From positions 24,797,635 through 24,861,634 of the forward strand of contig NC_065921.1 of the NCBI RefSeq assembly GCF_024586455.1: DNA of 64,000 bases, given 5' to 3'. Positions 1 through 12,534 of the stretch are shown piece after piece. The notes under the pieces are model-generated. The model did no database searches and had not been told where the DNA came from. It saw nothing but the letters and a program-made list of their open reading frames with translations. Position 1 is the stretch's first letter. Each line of letters starts with the position of its first letter. The position numbers were made by a program, and so were the translations under genes. Source of the stretch: Bactrocera neohumeralis. Taxonomy: Eukaryota; Arthropoda; Insecta; Diptera; Tephritidae.

Positions 1-540
1 TCAATCATTCAGGGCATCAGCGTCATGAGCAGCATGTTGAGCTGGGGGACAGCGTGAGGCGGGAGGGCGCTTAAGTTGCCTTAAAGAGGGTCAAAATGAA
101 GAGCGCAGCAAACAGACGGGCCACTTAAAGAATCTTTTCGCCTTCACAGTGCGCTCTTTTGGCTTACTTGCTGCGGTAAGCGGTGCTTGTGTTGAGTAGA
201 GTAGCGTGGATGGAAGGGGGCGGTGGTAAAGTGGCATATGAAGAAAGCGCAAAAATGTTACGTTGCCGCATGGCTTTCTATGTCTTACTTGCGCCGACAA
301 TATTTAATCTCTTGCACATTTCAGTTGCAACGCTCACTTGCATTTGCTTTATATGCGCGCAGAATAATTTTTCAATTGCATTCGGGCAAATGTCGAGCTG
401 GAGCCGGAGCGGATTTAAACGATGTCTGTATGTTGTGGGTTTCAAGAACTTTTTTCTACTTTGGATTGTTTTTCTAAGTACGCCACATGCTTAGTTATTC
501 ATATGGTTTTACGAGAGGGAGATAGATGAAATTGAAAGAA
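1..540. other. Non-coding, nothing recognised
   Basis: This is unique-looking DNA of moderate base composition. Several short frames are open on both strands, but none shows a domain, codon bias or start context I trust. It ends where the sequence turns abruptly into the AT-rich block. Confidence 0.5.
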
Positions 541-1950
541 GCATAATTTTCTAGGCTGTTTTGTTTGTAAATTATAATTGAATTTAAAACTTTTAAAATA
601 CTCATTTTATTCAACAATAACAAATTAATTTCTCTTAATTTCATCGAATAATTAAAAAATATAATTAAAGAATTTAACAAAAAAGATTTAAAATACTCGA
701 AATATTCAAAAAATTAAAATAATTCAAAATGATTACAATATTAAAATAAATTAATAATTAAAAAAACTAAAAAAAAAAACATTAAAATTAAAAAGACAAA
801 TTAATTTAAAAAAAATTTTAAAAATTCAGTAAATAAAGTTTTTGTATTAAAAAAATTAAAATTAAAATTAAAATTAAAAAAAATAAATAATTAAAAAAAA
901 TGTACACAATGCAGTAAAAAAAAATAGTTTATTTAATAAACTTTTATCTATTTTATATTTTTTAATAATCCGTTTTTATATTAAAAAAAACTAAAATACT
1001 CAAAAAATAATTCATTAAAAAATATTTCAAATATTAACCAAAAAAAAAATAATAATTTACAAAATTATAAAAAAATAAAAAATTAAAATTAAATAAAAAA
1101 ACAAAGTAAAATAAAAAAAAAATAAAAAATTAAAATTAAATAAAAAAACAAAGTAAATTACGAAAATTTTTTAATAAAATTTTAGATTTTTTATTTATTT
1201 AATAAATTCAAAAGTAAAATATTGAAAAAATAATTAAGTAAAAAATATTTAAAATATTAACAAAAAATAATAATTACGAAATTTTTTTAATAAAATTTTA
1301 TATGTTTTACTCATTCGTTTTTGTATTGAAAAAATTAATAACATTAAAATACTCTAAAAATAATTAACTAAAAAATATTTAAAATATTAAAATAAAAATA
1401 ATAATTAACAAACTTAAAAGAAGAGCTGAAAATAATAAAAATTAATTTAATTATTTTTTAATTAAAAAATATAGTAAATTATGAAAATTTTTTAATAAAA
1501 TTTTATAATTTTTATTTATTCGCTTTTGTATTAAAAAAATTAATAAAATTTAAATGCTCAAAAAATAATTAATTAAAAAGTATTTAAAATATTAAAAAAT
1601 TATTAATTAAGAAAATAAAAATAAAAAATGTATGTAGAAAAGTACAAAGTAAGAAAAAAAATACAAACAAACTTAATTACGAACTTTTTTTTTAATAAAA
1701 TTTTATATTTATTTAATATTTTTATTCATTTAAAATATTTGGCACAAAAAATAAAAAACCATGCTAAATAAAAAACTAATAAAATAAAATACTAAAACCA
1801 ATATATTTTTTAACTGTTTTAGGTGAGTGAGCTAAAAACTGAAATGCCAAGAAACAGAAAGTATATATCATAAAAAAAGTTAAAGCAAATTTAAAAAAAA
1901 TATAAAAATAATAATAAAAAAATACAAAAAATAATAAAAAAATATAAAAA
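541..1950. repeat. Extremely AT-rich, A-skewed block with degenerate tandem units
   Basis: The sequence is almost all A and T, with far more A than T on the plus strand. A recognisable unit recurs: a TTTTTTAATAAAATTTTA stretch near 1,168, 1,282 and 1,485, followed by a CGTTTTTGTATTAAAA-like stretch near 977, 1,316 and 1,520, then AATACTCAAAAAATAATTAA. Spacings of about 114 and 203 bp suggest an eroded ~100-115-bp satellite rather than random AT sequence. No gene is visible. Confidence 0.6.
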
Positions 1951-1954
1951 TTTA

Positions 1955-2610
1955 AAACAATATATTTACCAATAAAAAGTGAATTCAATATTATTGTAAA
2001 AATGTTTAATAAAATCCTAAATATACATGACAAAAATAAATTTAAAAAAAAAATAAAAAATATTTACCAACAAAAAGCAATTCGATATTAATCTAGAAAA
2101 AATTTAATATCACATATATAATAAAAAATTGAAAGCTGTATAGTTTGCTTTAAATAAATAAAAAAAATAAAAAGTAAATAAAAAAACAATAAAAAATAAT
2201 AAAAAAAACCATAAAAAATAATAAAAAAATTAAAAATAAGTAAAAAAGAATATAAAAAATTAAAAACAATATATACCGACAAAAAATGTATTCAATTTTA
2301 TTACAAAAGTATTTAATATAATCCCAAAATTGCATGAAAAATTAAAAAAAAAATAAAACAACACTTTAATCAAATATAAAACAAAAAAAAATATTTATAA
2401 AATATAAAAAGAAATATTTTCTAATTTAATATTAAAGTAAAAAAAATTATAATCTAAAATTTAAATTTAAAACAATCCATAAAAAAATAAAAAAATAAAA
2501 AATAAATAATAAAAAAATTAAAAAATATAAAAAAATATTTACCAACAAAAAATGAATTATTATAAATTTTATTTTTACTGCAAAAAATATATAATATAAT
2601 CCTCAAAATG
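1955..2610. repeat. AT-rich repeat family with TATTTACCAAC box
   Basis: A second unit lies inside the AT-rich block. TATTTACCAA(T/C)AAAAA followed by a TTCAATATTATT-like tract and TAATATAATCCTAAA recurs near 1,963, 2,063, 2,270 and 2,533 (spacings ~100, ~207, ~263 bp). The minus-strand frames here are rich in Phe, Leu, Ile and Tyr purely because of the A-rich composition and are not genes. Confidence 0.55.
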
Positions 2611-4125
2611 CATAAGAAAAAACTGAAGTGGGAAAATATTTCGCACAATCCGCAAAAAGAAACCTTAAAATCCCTGTATAAACTGCACACAAACGACGCG
2701 CAGTGCAGCAAAATTGTGGCAAACACTTTTAACAATAACAACAATAAAAAACAACAACAACAATTGCAGACAATTTCAGCACAAAGTCTTTAATTTATGC
2801 CGCTTGCAATCCGCATTTTCCTTGAAATCCAGCAATAATTGTTAGCCCGTAAAATACACGTACTGCTCCGCAGCCGCCCCCGCTCTCTGACGCTCGCTAC
2901 TTTGCACTTCCTTGCTCTATATTTATTTATTGACGTATAAAATAGGCTAACAACTCGGCGTGCAAAGCTGAAATTAGTTGCAACAGATTTTTATGCTGAA
3001 CGCATATTAACAACACACATACATGCGAACGAAAGCTTGACTGTGTGTGTGTGTGTGTGCGTGGCCTTGGTTTGCTTCCGTTACTAGGCATTGTTTGCAA
3101 ATCGAGAAATTCTTTTTATTGTCTACTTTTTTTTTTGCATTTTCTATGGTGATTATTCTATTCTATTACTTTGCCATTACTTGCCGGCTCTTCCTGTGCT
3201 GCCGCTGTGTTGCGCATTGTGTCCTTCGGCAGGATAATAGTTGCCACATGACCGAGCTATGTTTTTCTTATATTTCCAAGCTTGTTAGGCTCACAATAAA
3301 ATTTGCTTAATTACAAGCTGTTCACAGAAGATTTCTATTTCCATTGACTGGATGTGGTTGGGCTAACGGTTGCTCTGTTGTGTGATTGCAAGTGTGTTTA
3401 TGTGTGGGTACGAGAGTGTGAGGGAACTGAGGTTTACAAAGTAGCCAGTGTCTGTGTAAGATTAAATATTTGAATGTTTCTTTATTTGCTTTATATAAAT
3501 GCTTGTGTATATATTGTTCTTATGTACTTATATATATATCTGAGAACATACAAAATTATCCATGCGTATTGCTTTGTCCATTGTTGCTATCCACAGCCGT
3601 AAAACTACAAATTTTTCTTGGAATTGAAAGTGGCTTTTGTAAAGCGGCATAAATAGCAGCAGATAATAAAAGCAAAAATAGTTATATATGTATATATATG
3701 TATATATATATCAATATATATATATGCAAAAAATCTGCCATTGTGCCGCAACTAAAAATACACACAGAATTCTTGGCTCATTCGGCATGAAAGGTCAGTG
3801 CCTCGAGCAGAAAATCAAAGCAAATTAAAAAACAAACACACACTCATATAAATTTATATGGCAAAATAAACAATTAGTTATATTTTATTATTTCAGAAAT
3901 TTATTTGTGTACCGTTATCAAAGCATTTTAATAACTGAAAGCCAAATGAGATAAAGGAAACTACTAAGACACAATATTATTTCGAGCACAATTAAGAAGT
4001 CATTTGATAACACTCAACATGGTTCTATTCAAGAGAGATACACTTATTATAGCGACCATCCAACTCGTCGAGTCATTTGAAAAGTCCCCGGCCAACTATA
4101 GTACTTAAAATACGTTTTTTGGCAA
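2611..4125. other. Non-coding unique DNA with TG and TA microsatellites
   Basis: Composition returns to normal after the AT block. It holds an AAC-rich stretch at 2,730-2,765, a (TG)9 run at 3,042-3,059 and a TATA/TATG microsatellite at about 3,685-3,725. A 61-codon frame at 2,608-2,793 ends in Asn/Gln runs coded by the AAC/CAA stretch and has no recognisable domain. No gene is supported. Confidence 0.5.
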
Positions 4126-4480
4126 AATACACATGAAGTTGAATGAACCCAGATAATAATTTAAGTATATCGAAAAATCGAACTGATACTCTGATATACT
4201 GTTATCATGCTATCTGGAAATGACTTTATATCATATGATTTGACATCACATCATCGACATTCTGAAATAATAATTAACCCAGATAATCACTTATGTTTAT
4301 CAGTAAATCGAACTGATTCTCCAATATATCATGCGATTTGGAAATCACCTGACTTTTTATCATATGATTTGGCATCACATGATGCATATGAAGTTGAATC
4401 ATCATAAATCATACCGATACTCCAATAAATCTTGCGATCTGGCAATCACATCACTTTATATCGTATGATTTTACATCACT
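4126..4480. repeat. Short tandem repeat, three degenerate units (~100-130 bp)
   Basis: Three successive copies share a TCGAACTGATACTCC-like stretch, a CATGC(T/G)ATCTGGAAATCAC stretch and a TCATATGATTTGACATCAC stretch. They start near 4,178, 4,308 and 4,408. A 66-codon open frame at 4,207-4,407 is a by-product of the repeat. I do not recognise the family. Confidence 0.6.
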
Positions 4481-5748
4481 TCAACAAAAAAAAATTTACG
4501 TTTTCAGCAGCATATTTTAAAATATGTTTTCCTTAGTCTTTATACAATTTTTTGTATAAGAAATACTCGTATAACAACCAGTGAAATAAATTTTTAATGC
4601 CACGTGAGAGCATCCATAACACGATGTTATATATCACTTGATGTCTAAAAGTTGACAGTAGCTATAGATAATATATGTAAGTCGCATATTCAAAACCACA
4701 ACAAATTTTCTTTTACTGCGATAAAAAATTGTAACGCTGTTACATCGCAAAAAATTTGATAGAGGATATAATTAATACCTCTTCAGTCAACGTACGGCCC
4801 TGGCTGGTTTAATATTGCGGGTAATATGAGAATTATATGGTTTTGGCTCAGCGTTTTAAAACAAGAAAAAGATTTTTATAGTAAATAAATGCAGCTACAT
4901 TATTAGATCTATTAAGTCTAGTCTGGATCGCTAAGGTGTCATAACAGGTATTATTGGATCTCCACATCCATCCGAAGGCACCTAACAACTATTACTTTGG
5001 TGTTACTTAAGCGTGATCTAAACGGATAGTAATGTCAAAAGACTTCAGTAAAATTCATTTTATTTCATTAAGACAGTACATGATCTAAAGTTAGTCAATA
5101 TAAGTAAGCCAGCGTTGGATTTTGCTTTGCTTTCTTCAAAAAAAAGCTGCTCAACTTCAACTAGCGAAGATATTAGTTAGTTATGATAACCTTCTAAGAG
5201 ACTATATTGTATTGTCCTTCTGAAGCAGTCCCATGGCGCACATTTCCAAAACCAATATCTTCTGCTTACCCTTTGAAATTGCAAAAATTTTCACTTATAA
5301 CTCAAATATCGCAATAAATTCCTTATGTCGCTGACACTGGTCTGAAAAATCCTCGTACTGAGCTAAAGCTGGTATTCTTCATAATTCTACAGAGACTTAT
5401 GAGTTTTTCCTGTCATTCGAGAAGTCGTTTATTTTCAGAGTCACCAAGGCAACTTGGAAATCTGTGTGGAATACTGTGAAGAAGTATTGTTAGCAAAGCC
5501 TTATGGTGAGAATCCAGCTGAAATGCCAGATCTCTGGGTCAGGAGAGAGGGCACAAATATTTTTTAATATCTGAATGTATATTCAGCAGGTCAAATATAA
5601 ATATCTGGATCTAAGATCTGGTATTCAAGTGCTTGTAAACCATACAAAATATTTCAACGTTTTTATAATTAGAAATCTAAACTAAACTATCAAATCGACT
5701 TCCAAAAAGGCGGTAAGAACGTCTTATTGAAATATAGTATACCATATT
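4481..5748. other. Non-coding, nothing recognised
   Basis: This stretch lies between two tandem arrays. Conceptual translations in both directions are broken by frequent stops, and I recognise no transposase, reverse transcriptase or host domain. It may be decayed transposon DNA, but I cannot assign it. Confidence 0.45.
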
Positions 5749-6155
5749 GTTAGGTTAGGTTAAGTTAGATTAGGTTAGGTTAAGTTAGGTTAGGTAAGTT
5801 AGGTTAGGTTAGGCTAAGTTAGTTTTTGTTAGGTTAGGTTATATTACGTTAGGTTAGGTTAGATTAGGTTAGGTTAGGTTAAGTTAGGTTAGATTAGGTT
5901 AGGTTAGGTTAAGTTAGGTTAGGTTAGGTTAGGTTAGGTTAGGTTCTGTTTAGTTAGGTTAAGTTAGGTAAGGTTAGGTAAGGTTAGGTGAGGTTAGGTG
6001 AGGTTAGGTTAAGTTAGGTTAGATTAGGTTAGGTTACGTTAAGTTAGGTTAGGTTAGGTTCTGTTAAGTTAGGTTAAGATAGGTAAGGTTAGGTTAAATT
6101 AGGTTAGGTTAAGTTAGGTTAGGTTAAGTTAAATTAGGTTAGATTATGTTACATT
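5749..6155. repeat. TTAGG-like pentanucleotide array
   Basis: About 400 bp are built almost entirely of 5-bp units, mostly TTAGG with single-base variants (TTAAG, TTAGA, TTACG, TTCTG, and units with an extra or missing base). TTAGG is the ancestral arthropod telomere repeat, which Diptera as a group have lost. Here it is interstitial and degenerate, so it behaves as a microsatellite. On the minus strand it reads as CCTAA repeats directly downstream of the LINE fragment at 6,175-6,520. Confidence 0.85.
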
Positions 6156-6174
6156 AATTAAACAGGCTGACTTC

Positions 6175-6520
6175 TCATGAATAGACTGATTCTTCACGAA
6201 TAATCCCACTTGGACTGATATGGATTAAAAAGACTGTCGCATATCGACTAAAGGCTAGAGCTTGCCATAAATTTATTGAGTCTACTAATATTAGTTCCAA
6301 CCAATTCGATTGGTTCGTAAAAGTATGACAACCAAGATGCTTCCACCTTAGAATGGCGTAAATAGGACAGTAGAAGAACAAGTGGCTAGAAGTTTTCATC
6401 TCAACTTCCTCTCTGCAACTTTCACAAGTTACGTCCAACAAAATCTTTACACTCATCGTGCGAGTGCCAATGGGACCGTGACCATTTGGGATGCCTATCA
6501 TTACGGCGATATGGGGCTTG
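6175..6520 (-). mobile_element. Non-LTR retrotransposon ORF2 C-terminal fragment
   Basis: The open frame matches the region after the RNase H domain in jockey/I-type LINE ORF2 proteins. It carries a G-H-x-P-I-G-T motif and then a Cys-His cluster (C-E-S-C, eleven residues, H, four residues, C) followed by P-x-x-A-x-L-R-x-K-H-L-G. This tail probably binds nucleic acid during retrotransposition. Reverse transcriptase and RNase H are absent, so it is 5'-truncated, as LINE copies usually are. The frame stays open for another ~100 bp upstream (to 6,624) without recognisable homology. The stop at 6,175-6,177 lies about 20 bp from the pentamer array. Confidence 0.7.
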
Positions 6521-8131
6521 CTATTAAGATTAAAGGAATTAGGAACCCCGAAAATAAACAAGCTTGTCTCTAAAATATGAATTACTCCATAACCACTAGC
6601 AAACTGCATACGAAAGCCAACCACAAATATAAAGCATAGAAAACCACAAAAAAATGTGAAAGCGCTTCAAACAATTCTCGTGCGCATTCAAAGCCGCAGC
6701 TCAAGCTGCTGTCAGGCAAAGTGCAGCCATTGCTAAAATATAGCAACTGTTAAACCATTGCGCGGATTTTTTCGTGCAACATGCTCGCATCTGCTGTGTT
6801 CCATGTGTGTTTCTCGTGATGCTTGCCGACAAGCTGACGCTGATTGACAGCACTGGCGATTCGGGGCATACCGCAAAACTCACACAGTTCACCATGTAAC
6901 ATTGACTGCTGCCGCTGATGATGAAAAATGCTGCCAGCAATTAGCAAGTTGGCAAAGCAAAAAACAACAAATACAAATCAGCTGCGACATGCAACAGTCA
7001 GCTAAAAGCGCAGTTGTGGCTAAAATACCATTTAATTGTTTGTTGCATGAACGCACAACCGCTGGAAGCGCAACAAGCAGGCAAATAATGAAGAAATATG
7101 CGCAAGAAAAACGCTGGCAAAATTCAAATAATGATAAGCTTGCGCTATGGCCATTGAAAGTAGCGCGATTTTGGCATGCCGCTCACGACCGGAAGTCAAG
7201 TTGCTGGCAGCGCCGGCAAAATTGAGTGGTTAGCCACAGATAAACATACATACGCACACATATGTATATATGAATAAAAAATGTATAATTTCTGCCTGGC
7301 AACAATGCAACGCTTATGTGCTGCGTTGGATCATGTATTCACATATGCAGTTACCTTTCAGTTAGTTTTTGGTTAGTTTTTAGTTATCTTTCAGTTAGCT
7401 TTCAGTTAACTCTCAGTTAGCTTCACTATCGTTGCCTCTCGGCTCTGTTGCACAATTTCTTGCCGCACGCGAAAATATATTTTCATTATTGTTGCACTTC
7501 ACCATTTGTTTATCAGATACTTATTATGATGCCATCGTTTATCGTTTATTTTCTTTGCTTTTAATTATAATAAACGAGCTCGAGCTTGCCACAAGGCAAT
7601 GACTCTTAACTGTAACATGCAGCATTTATATATGAAAGTTTATGACATAGACACTTGCGCAGTTACTTTGTTATAAAATGAAGGCAGTGAAATTTTTAAG
7701 TATTCAACTAACGCTGCTATTATGACACATTCGCTGAAAAATAGCAGTTAAAAATCAAATCAGTGTTCTTCTGTGCATAAAAGCACACTTATATAGGAGT
7801 ATGGCATATAGTCAGAAATCCCAAAATAAGAAAAGTTATACACTCAATTGGAAGTTAAAAGCGATATTGTCTAGCTTTGGGCGCAAATCTTTTAGTTTAA
7901 AAATTAAAACTACCGAAGAATGCGCATGAAAGTCTCAAAACTTCTATCTAAGAATATACAGCCAATGGCGCCATCTATCGGAGCTTTCGCACATACTCGT
8001 GATATGTTCTACTTTATTTTCCTCGCATGCCTGTTTCTTATACGTGAAGTAGGCATAGTTGTTGAGTTAGCTTAAGCAGTTTGAAAGATATGAGATATCT
8101 GAGAGATTGTTTGTTTATACAGCGGTTCTGT
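6521..8131. other. Non-coding unique DNA
   Basis: Several overlapping frames of 65-107 codons are open on both strands between 6,700 and 7,225. This reflects a local lack of stop codons, not coding, because they overlap in conflicting frames without any domain. A short AGTTA(G/T)-rich stretch lies at 7,350-7,420. No gene is supported. Confidence 0.45.
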
Positions 8132-8321
8132 TTATGAAGAGGTCGAAAGTCGTCTAGAACGAGGCATGTCTTCAACGATCACTTCACCGTCTTTGAAGGC
8201 TTTGTACCACTCGTGGGCTGCGGTTTTGATAAACGGAATCACCGTAAACCTTTTTCGCGCACCAAATTTGGTTAGAAATACAAAATTTGAGACAAATACT
8301 TTTTCCGATATTTTTATCCAT
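8132..8321 (-). mobile_element. Mariner transposase N-terminal fragment
   Basis: Reading from an ATG at 8,321 downward, the frame begins M-D-K-N-I-G-K and continues C-L-K-F-C-I-S-N, the usual start of irritans-type mariner transposases. After a frameshift near codon 20 it resumes as A-A-H-E-W-Y-K-A-F-K-D-G and V-E-D-M-P-R-S-R-R-L-S-T-S. That is the second helix-turn-helix and the linker that bind the inverted terminal repeats. It stops after about 60 residues. The catalytic DDD domain and the inverted repeats are missing, so the copy is dead and 3'-truncated. Confidence 0.7.
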
Positions 8322-11300
8322 TTTAAAAATCGGGTACTTTTTTCTCAATGTAATATACAAATCAAACATCATGATGTTATCAGAATAAGACTTTGTACAA
8401 AAAATGCCCTCAAGGTATTTCATCTTACGCCCGAAAGTTGTCGTAGTCGGAATATATTTATTCAAAGACTAGGCACCAATTATGTGGAACGCAGTGCATA
8501 TGACTGAACTTTTACCCAACATACTTATACCATACCTACACTTATATACATAATATTTGTTTTATCAATATTTTCGTGCTTCCGATTGACTTTACATCAA
8601 ACCTATAGGTCAATGTGTAAAAAAATCTTAATGAAGTTCAGAAGCCAGCTCTTTCTAATAATAGTGTATGTCTCTTGCCTAAGATGGCTGAAATTAGTGC
8701 AAATACTTTCGCCAGTCCGCATATACATTTCTAATATACGGATTTCCAAGCAAAGTTTGCGAACTTCTGAAAGGATTTCTTCATCTTTGATCCTTTCAAA
8801 TTACTTACTTTTTAAATATATTTTAATTCTCAATAGCACCTAAGCGAAAACCTGTTATTTTTCTTTTATAAAAATTATTTATGAATTTTATTTTACTCAA
8901 AATATGCTTAAGGAACCATCCTCTTTTCACAAATTCTTGTGATACTTTTAAAGCTTTTCTGCTTTGAAAATTTATAGCATATAGTATTCCAAACATAGCC
9001 CAAACTTTTCAAAAGACACTACTCAATTATTTTACGGTTGAAATTATAAAGCAACAAAATAAATAGACTCTCCAATGACCCACCGTGCTTCTCTAGCTGC
9101 TTACCACATTCGTACTCATGACTGTCTTTTGTGTATTGAATGATAATATTAAAATATGATATACAAGTACATTAAGGTACTTACAACACTTCTGTATATA
9201 TAACACAACAAAAATATCCACCTCAATATACAAAAGAGCTAAAGTTTTACATATGACTTGTTTCAAGTAGTTATTTGCACTTAATCTTACTGTATGTGGT
9301 CATGTGGGTATAATAAACCGAATAAGTACGGATATTATACTATGCACGAACCTTGTAAGGAAATACTATGTACATTACACGGGTACCAATGTATATTTCG
9401 AACATAAATAGTACGAGATTCTGCGATTGCGGGTCAACTCAATGTTTACGTGAGTTTTTACGTCCGAAAAAAATGCTTACTAATTTTTTTTCATGAAATA
9501 TTTTATTACAATTTTTGAGCATATCAAAGAGCAAAATTTGAATAATATTTTGTGAATTTTTTATAAAAAAATTTGGAAATTCAGCAATTGGCAGCTGGTT
9601 TCCGGAGGCAGCTTTCAAAATCGTCTCCTCGCGGTGGTCAGCAGAACAAACGAAGGGTTCATCAAAAATCAAAATATCAAATTTCATCTGTTAGTAGATG
9701 AGTATAAGTTGTGTTTAATCGAAGGACACAAAAGACTTTAGGTCGCGACGCAATCCTTATCTATTTATCTTATCAAAAGATTTGGAAAAAAATTGGCAAA
9801 GTTGCAAACAAAAAAGTATATTTTAGGTCTTATTTTATCTTGAAAAATGAGTTGTAATTGAAAAAAGTGTCACTAAGATCGCTTCACTAGTTTCTGAGGA
9901 ATCAAGAGCACCGACTTTGGAGACGACGTTTCGAGAAAAACATGATAAAAGATTGAAGTAGCCGACCGGTAGGCTGATGGGTCGCTCTCCCAAAGGTACT
10001 AACTCCTACACTTTTATTGCAAATGCCTTGAAACCTTAGGATAATACATTTTTTCGCCGCTCTCCAATCCATTATGTTATCCGTTTTCACTCTCTGCATC
10101 TCTCGTTGTCACTAATTCTCTTTCTCTACTTTTCTTATCTTGATCTAGATATATTTTTCACAATTTTAACATTTCCTACAGGATTTCTAAGCGTCTCTTC
10201 AAATCATCTTATGCATAAATAAAAAGCTTTTCACTTGAAATCATCGGAGAATTTATAGCTGCATTGAAAAGTAAGCAGAAATATGAGAGAGAATAAATCA
10301 CTGAGAAAAATTTTACTTGGCAGCAGTAAGTATGCCAAGCGTGTCTGAGGCTACATCAGTTTTTAAATATATTTATACATGCAACTTGTTGAAATATTGA
10401 TGATTTTCTAGTTTGGGAGTCGGAATGTCATAATCAAAGGGCTATTCATTATTGTTTTATACCGAAATCCGTATTCATATTTTTAAGAAAGACAAAGCGT
10501 TGATAGTGTTCTGTGCTCCAAGCATAAAATAGAAATATGCTTGAAGGACAGAGCCTTTCTCGGAGCAAAGTTTACTTCTTTAATCATACTCTACGTATTT
10601 TGAATGGTACATGGTTCCGCAAAATTTTCGAAATTGTGCCAGAAAATCAATATCGTTATAAAAAAAACTAATTAGTCCCTCTTCAACTTATCTCCGTGCC
10701 TGACAGCTCTAAGTGTCCAAAATAATACTACTAAGATACGGTTACACATACTATATGTGCCCAGTTTTTCAAAAATTCTGGACTCTACAAATTGCCCTCT
10801 TATACATATGTAAATATATTCACACACTCGGTTGAAAAAAGTTGAAACTATTTTTCGTTGCTTTTTTGCGCGCTCAACTGAATAAGGAAGAAGTTTCATT
10901 TTCGAACAAAAAACATGTCTAAAGTGTAAAAGCTTACAAATGTATGTGTGCAAGTGCAAGTTCGAAGGGTCATAAAAACTTGCAAAACTAGCAATATAAG
11001 CGTGGATAAAAAGCTTAGCCATCTGTGGCTGCATTTTGAAGCAAATGCTGAATGAAACACTTGAATATGCAACGCAGTCAGCTGGCGCATAAGTAGGGCA
11101 AAAAGTTCGACAGGCGAAATGTGAGTATTTGAGCTTCGAACAAATAATTGCTCACTTATGTTCACTTCGAATGATTTCAAGTCTAGTTTACTTCACTTCT
11201 TTACGGAAGGAATTTTAAAATGTTTACTTTTTTACTCGAATTTTTTCTGAGTTCTAATCAGGGTTATTAGTCTTGCTTTGCAATGAAAAGCAGCTGAGCT

Positions 11301-12121
11301 ACTAAATATGTTAACACACCTAAACCTTCTTCTAGCTTAAAGCTTACTTTTAAGTCAATAAGTGTTAAATATGAGCGACTAGTTGAGCTTGAGCAAAAAA
11401 TTTTTTCAAAGACCGATGAAACAAAAAATTGGTCCCAGTAAAGAGATCTATTTTGGTTCTATTTTGGTCTGCAAAAACGGATTTCTTATACGAGTAGATG
11501 AACAGAATGTCTCTTAAAAGCGATCAGCTCAGAGACCAATCGTCACATATAAAAGTTTCTAGTACGCAACAGATATCAAAGCTCCTAGGAATAACATACC
11601 ATTGAATTTTTCATAAAGAAAACTATCGTCTTTCGTCTAACTTTCTTAAGTCAAGGAAGAAGAAGTACAGCAAGCTTTATACTAAATACAAAATTGGGAT
11701 CTTCTTCAATTTCTCATTCTCAAAAAAATTGCTTAAAATTAGTAAAGCACAATAATTGGAGTAGCTAGAAAGGTGTTTATTAGTCTGAGCTTTTAAAAAG
11801 TATTGTCAGTTTAGAATACTTTCTGGAGATATAGACTGACTCAATCTCTCTTCAGGTCTCTGTAAGTTACCCTGTTCAATGGTCATACCCATGAAATTAC
11901 ATCTTTCTAAGAAAATTCGTAAGAGAGCTCGTAATTACCACCCATGATATATATATCAGAGCATTTGAGAGTGCTCTTTATATATATGAAATCAATCGAA
12001 AATGTATCCGTAGAATTCATCACTCGAGCTAAATCTTGTTAAAATTATGAAGCTCTTATAAAAAATTCCTCTTTTTTTTGTTTAACCTCTTCCACTGACT
12101 ACCGCTACTTGTACTCTAACT
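8322..12121. other. Non-coding, no gene recognised
   Basis: Nearly 4 kb without a defendable gene. Frames of 65-120 codons at 9,439-9,687, 9,902-10,099 and 10,672-11,180 have no recognisable domain, and those near 10.9 kb overlap in two frames. The 8,580-8,840 stretch has the look of a dispersed non-coding repeat, but I cannot name it. Confidence 0.4.
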
Positions 12122-12420
12122 TTAGGTCTTTATTTCTCGAAAATAAAAAACATAAGGATCATAAATCTTCCGCAAAACCTTTCTTTCGAAAATTCGTAAC
12201 GCCGACTCATCAGATGAAGTCATTGTCCATGTCTCCGCACTTTAAAGCAGGACGGGAGTAATGAGTGATTTATAGAGTTTGATCTTTGTTCGTCGAAAGT
12301 GGACTTTACATTTCAATTGTCCACTCATTCCAAAGTAGAACTTTTTAGCAAAAGTGATTCTGCGTCGAATTTCACGGCTGAGTTGATACTTCATCAAATT
12401 TGACCCAGACTAAACAATAT
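12122..12420 (-). mobile_element. LINE ORF2 fragment, C-terminal to the RT core
   Basis: On the minus strand the frame reads R-E-I-R-R-R-I, F-G-M-S-G-Q-L, R-R-T-K-I-K-L-Y-K-S-L-I-T-P-V-L-L, stop, then A-E-T-W-T-M-T, S-A-L-R-I-F-E-R-K-V-L-R-K-I-Y. This is the well-known segment after the reverse transcriptase palm in dipteran LINEs. The stop falls where the family has Tyr (L-L-Y-G-A-E). Neither the RT catalytic motif nor the 3' end is present. The clade is uncertain. The fragment at 37,862-38,300 could be a different part of the same family. Confidence 0.7.
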
Positions 12421-12534
12421 TTTCACTTATTTTAATACAAATCTTTATAAAAAAGTACAAAAAAGTCTTCTTTCAATCAATACAAGCATACTATGGATTA
12501 AGTGTTCCAATTTCTCATACATTTGTTATAAGCC

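Noticed and set aside
4207..4407. 66-codon plus-strand frame
   Set aside because: It lies wholly inside a tandem repeat and its repetition is that of the DNA unit.
5749..6155. True telomere
   Set aside because: The pentamers are highly degenerate and flanked on both sides by ordinary chromosomal DNA with a LINE relic.
6902..7225. 107-codon plus-strand frame
   Set aside because: Lys/Gln/Ala-rich, no domain, and overlapped by minus-strand frames just upstream; probably chance.
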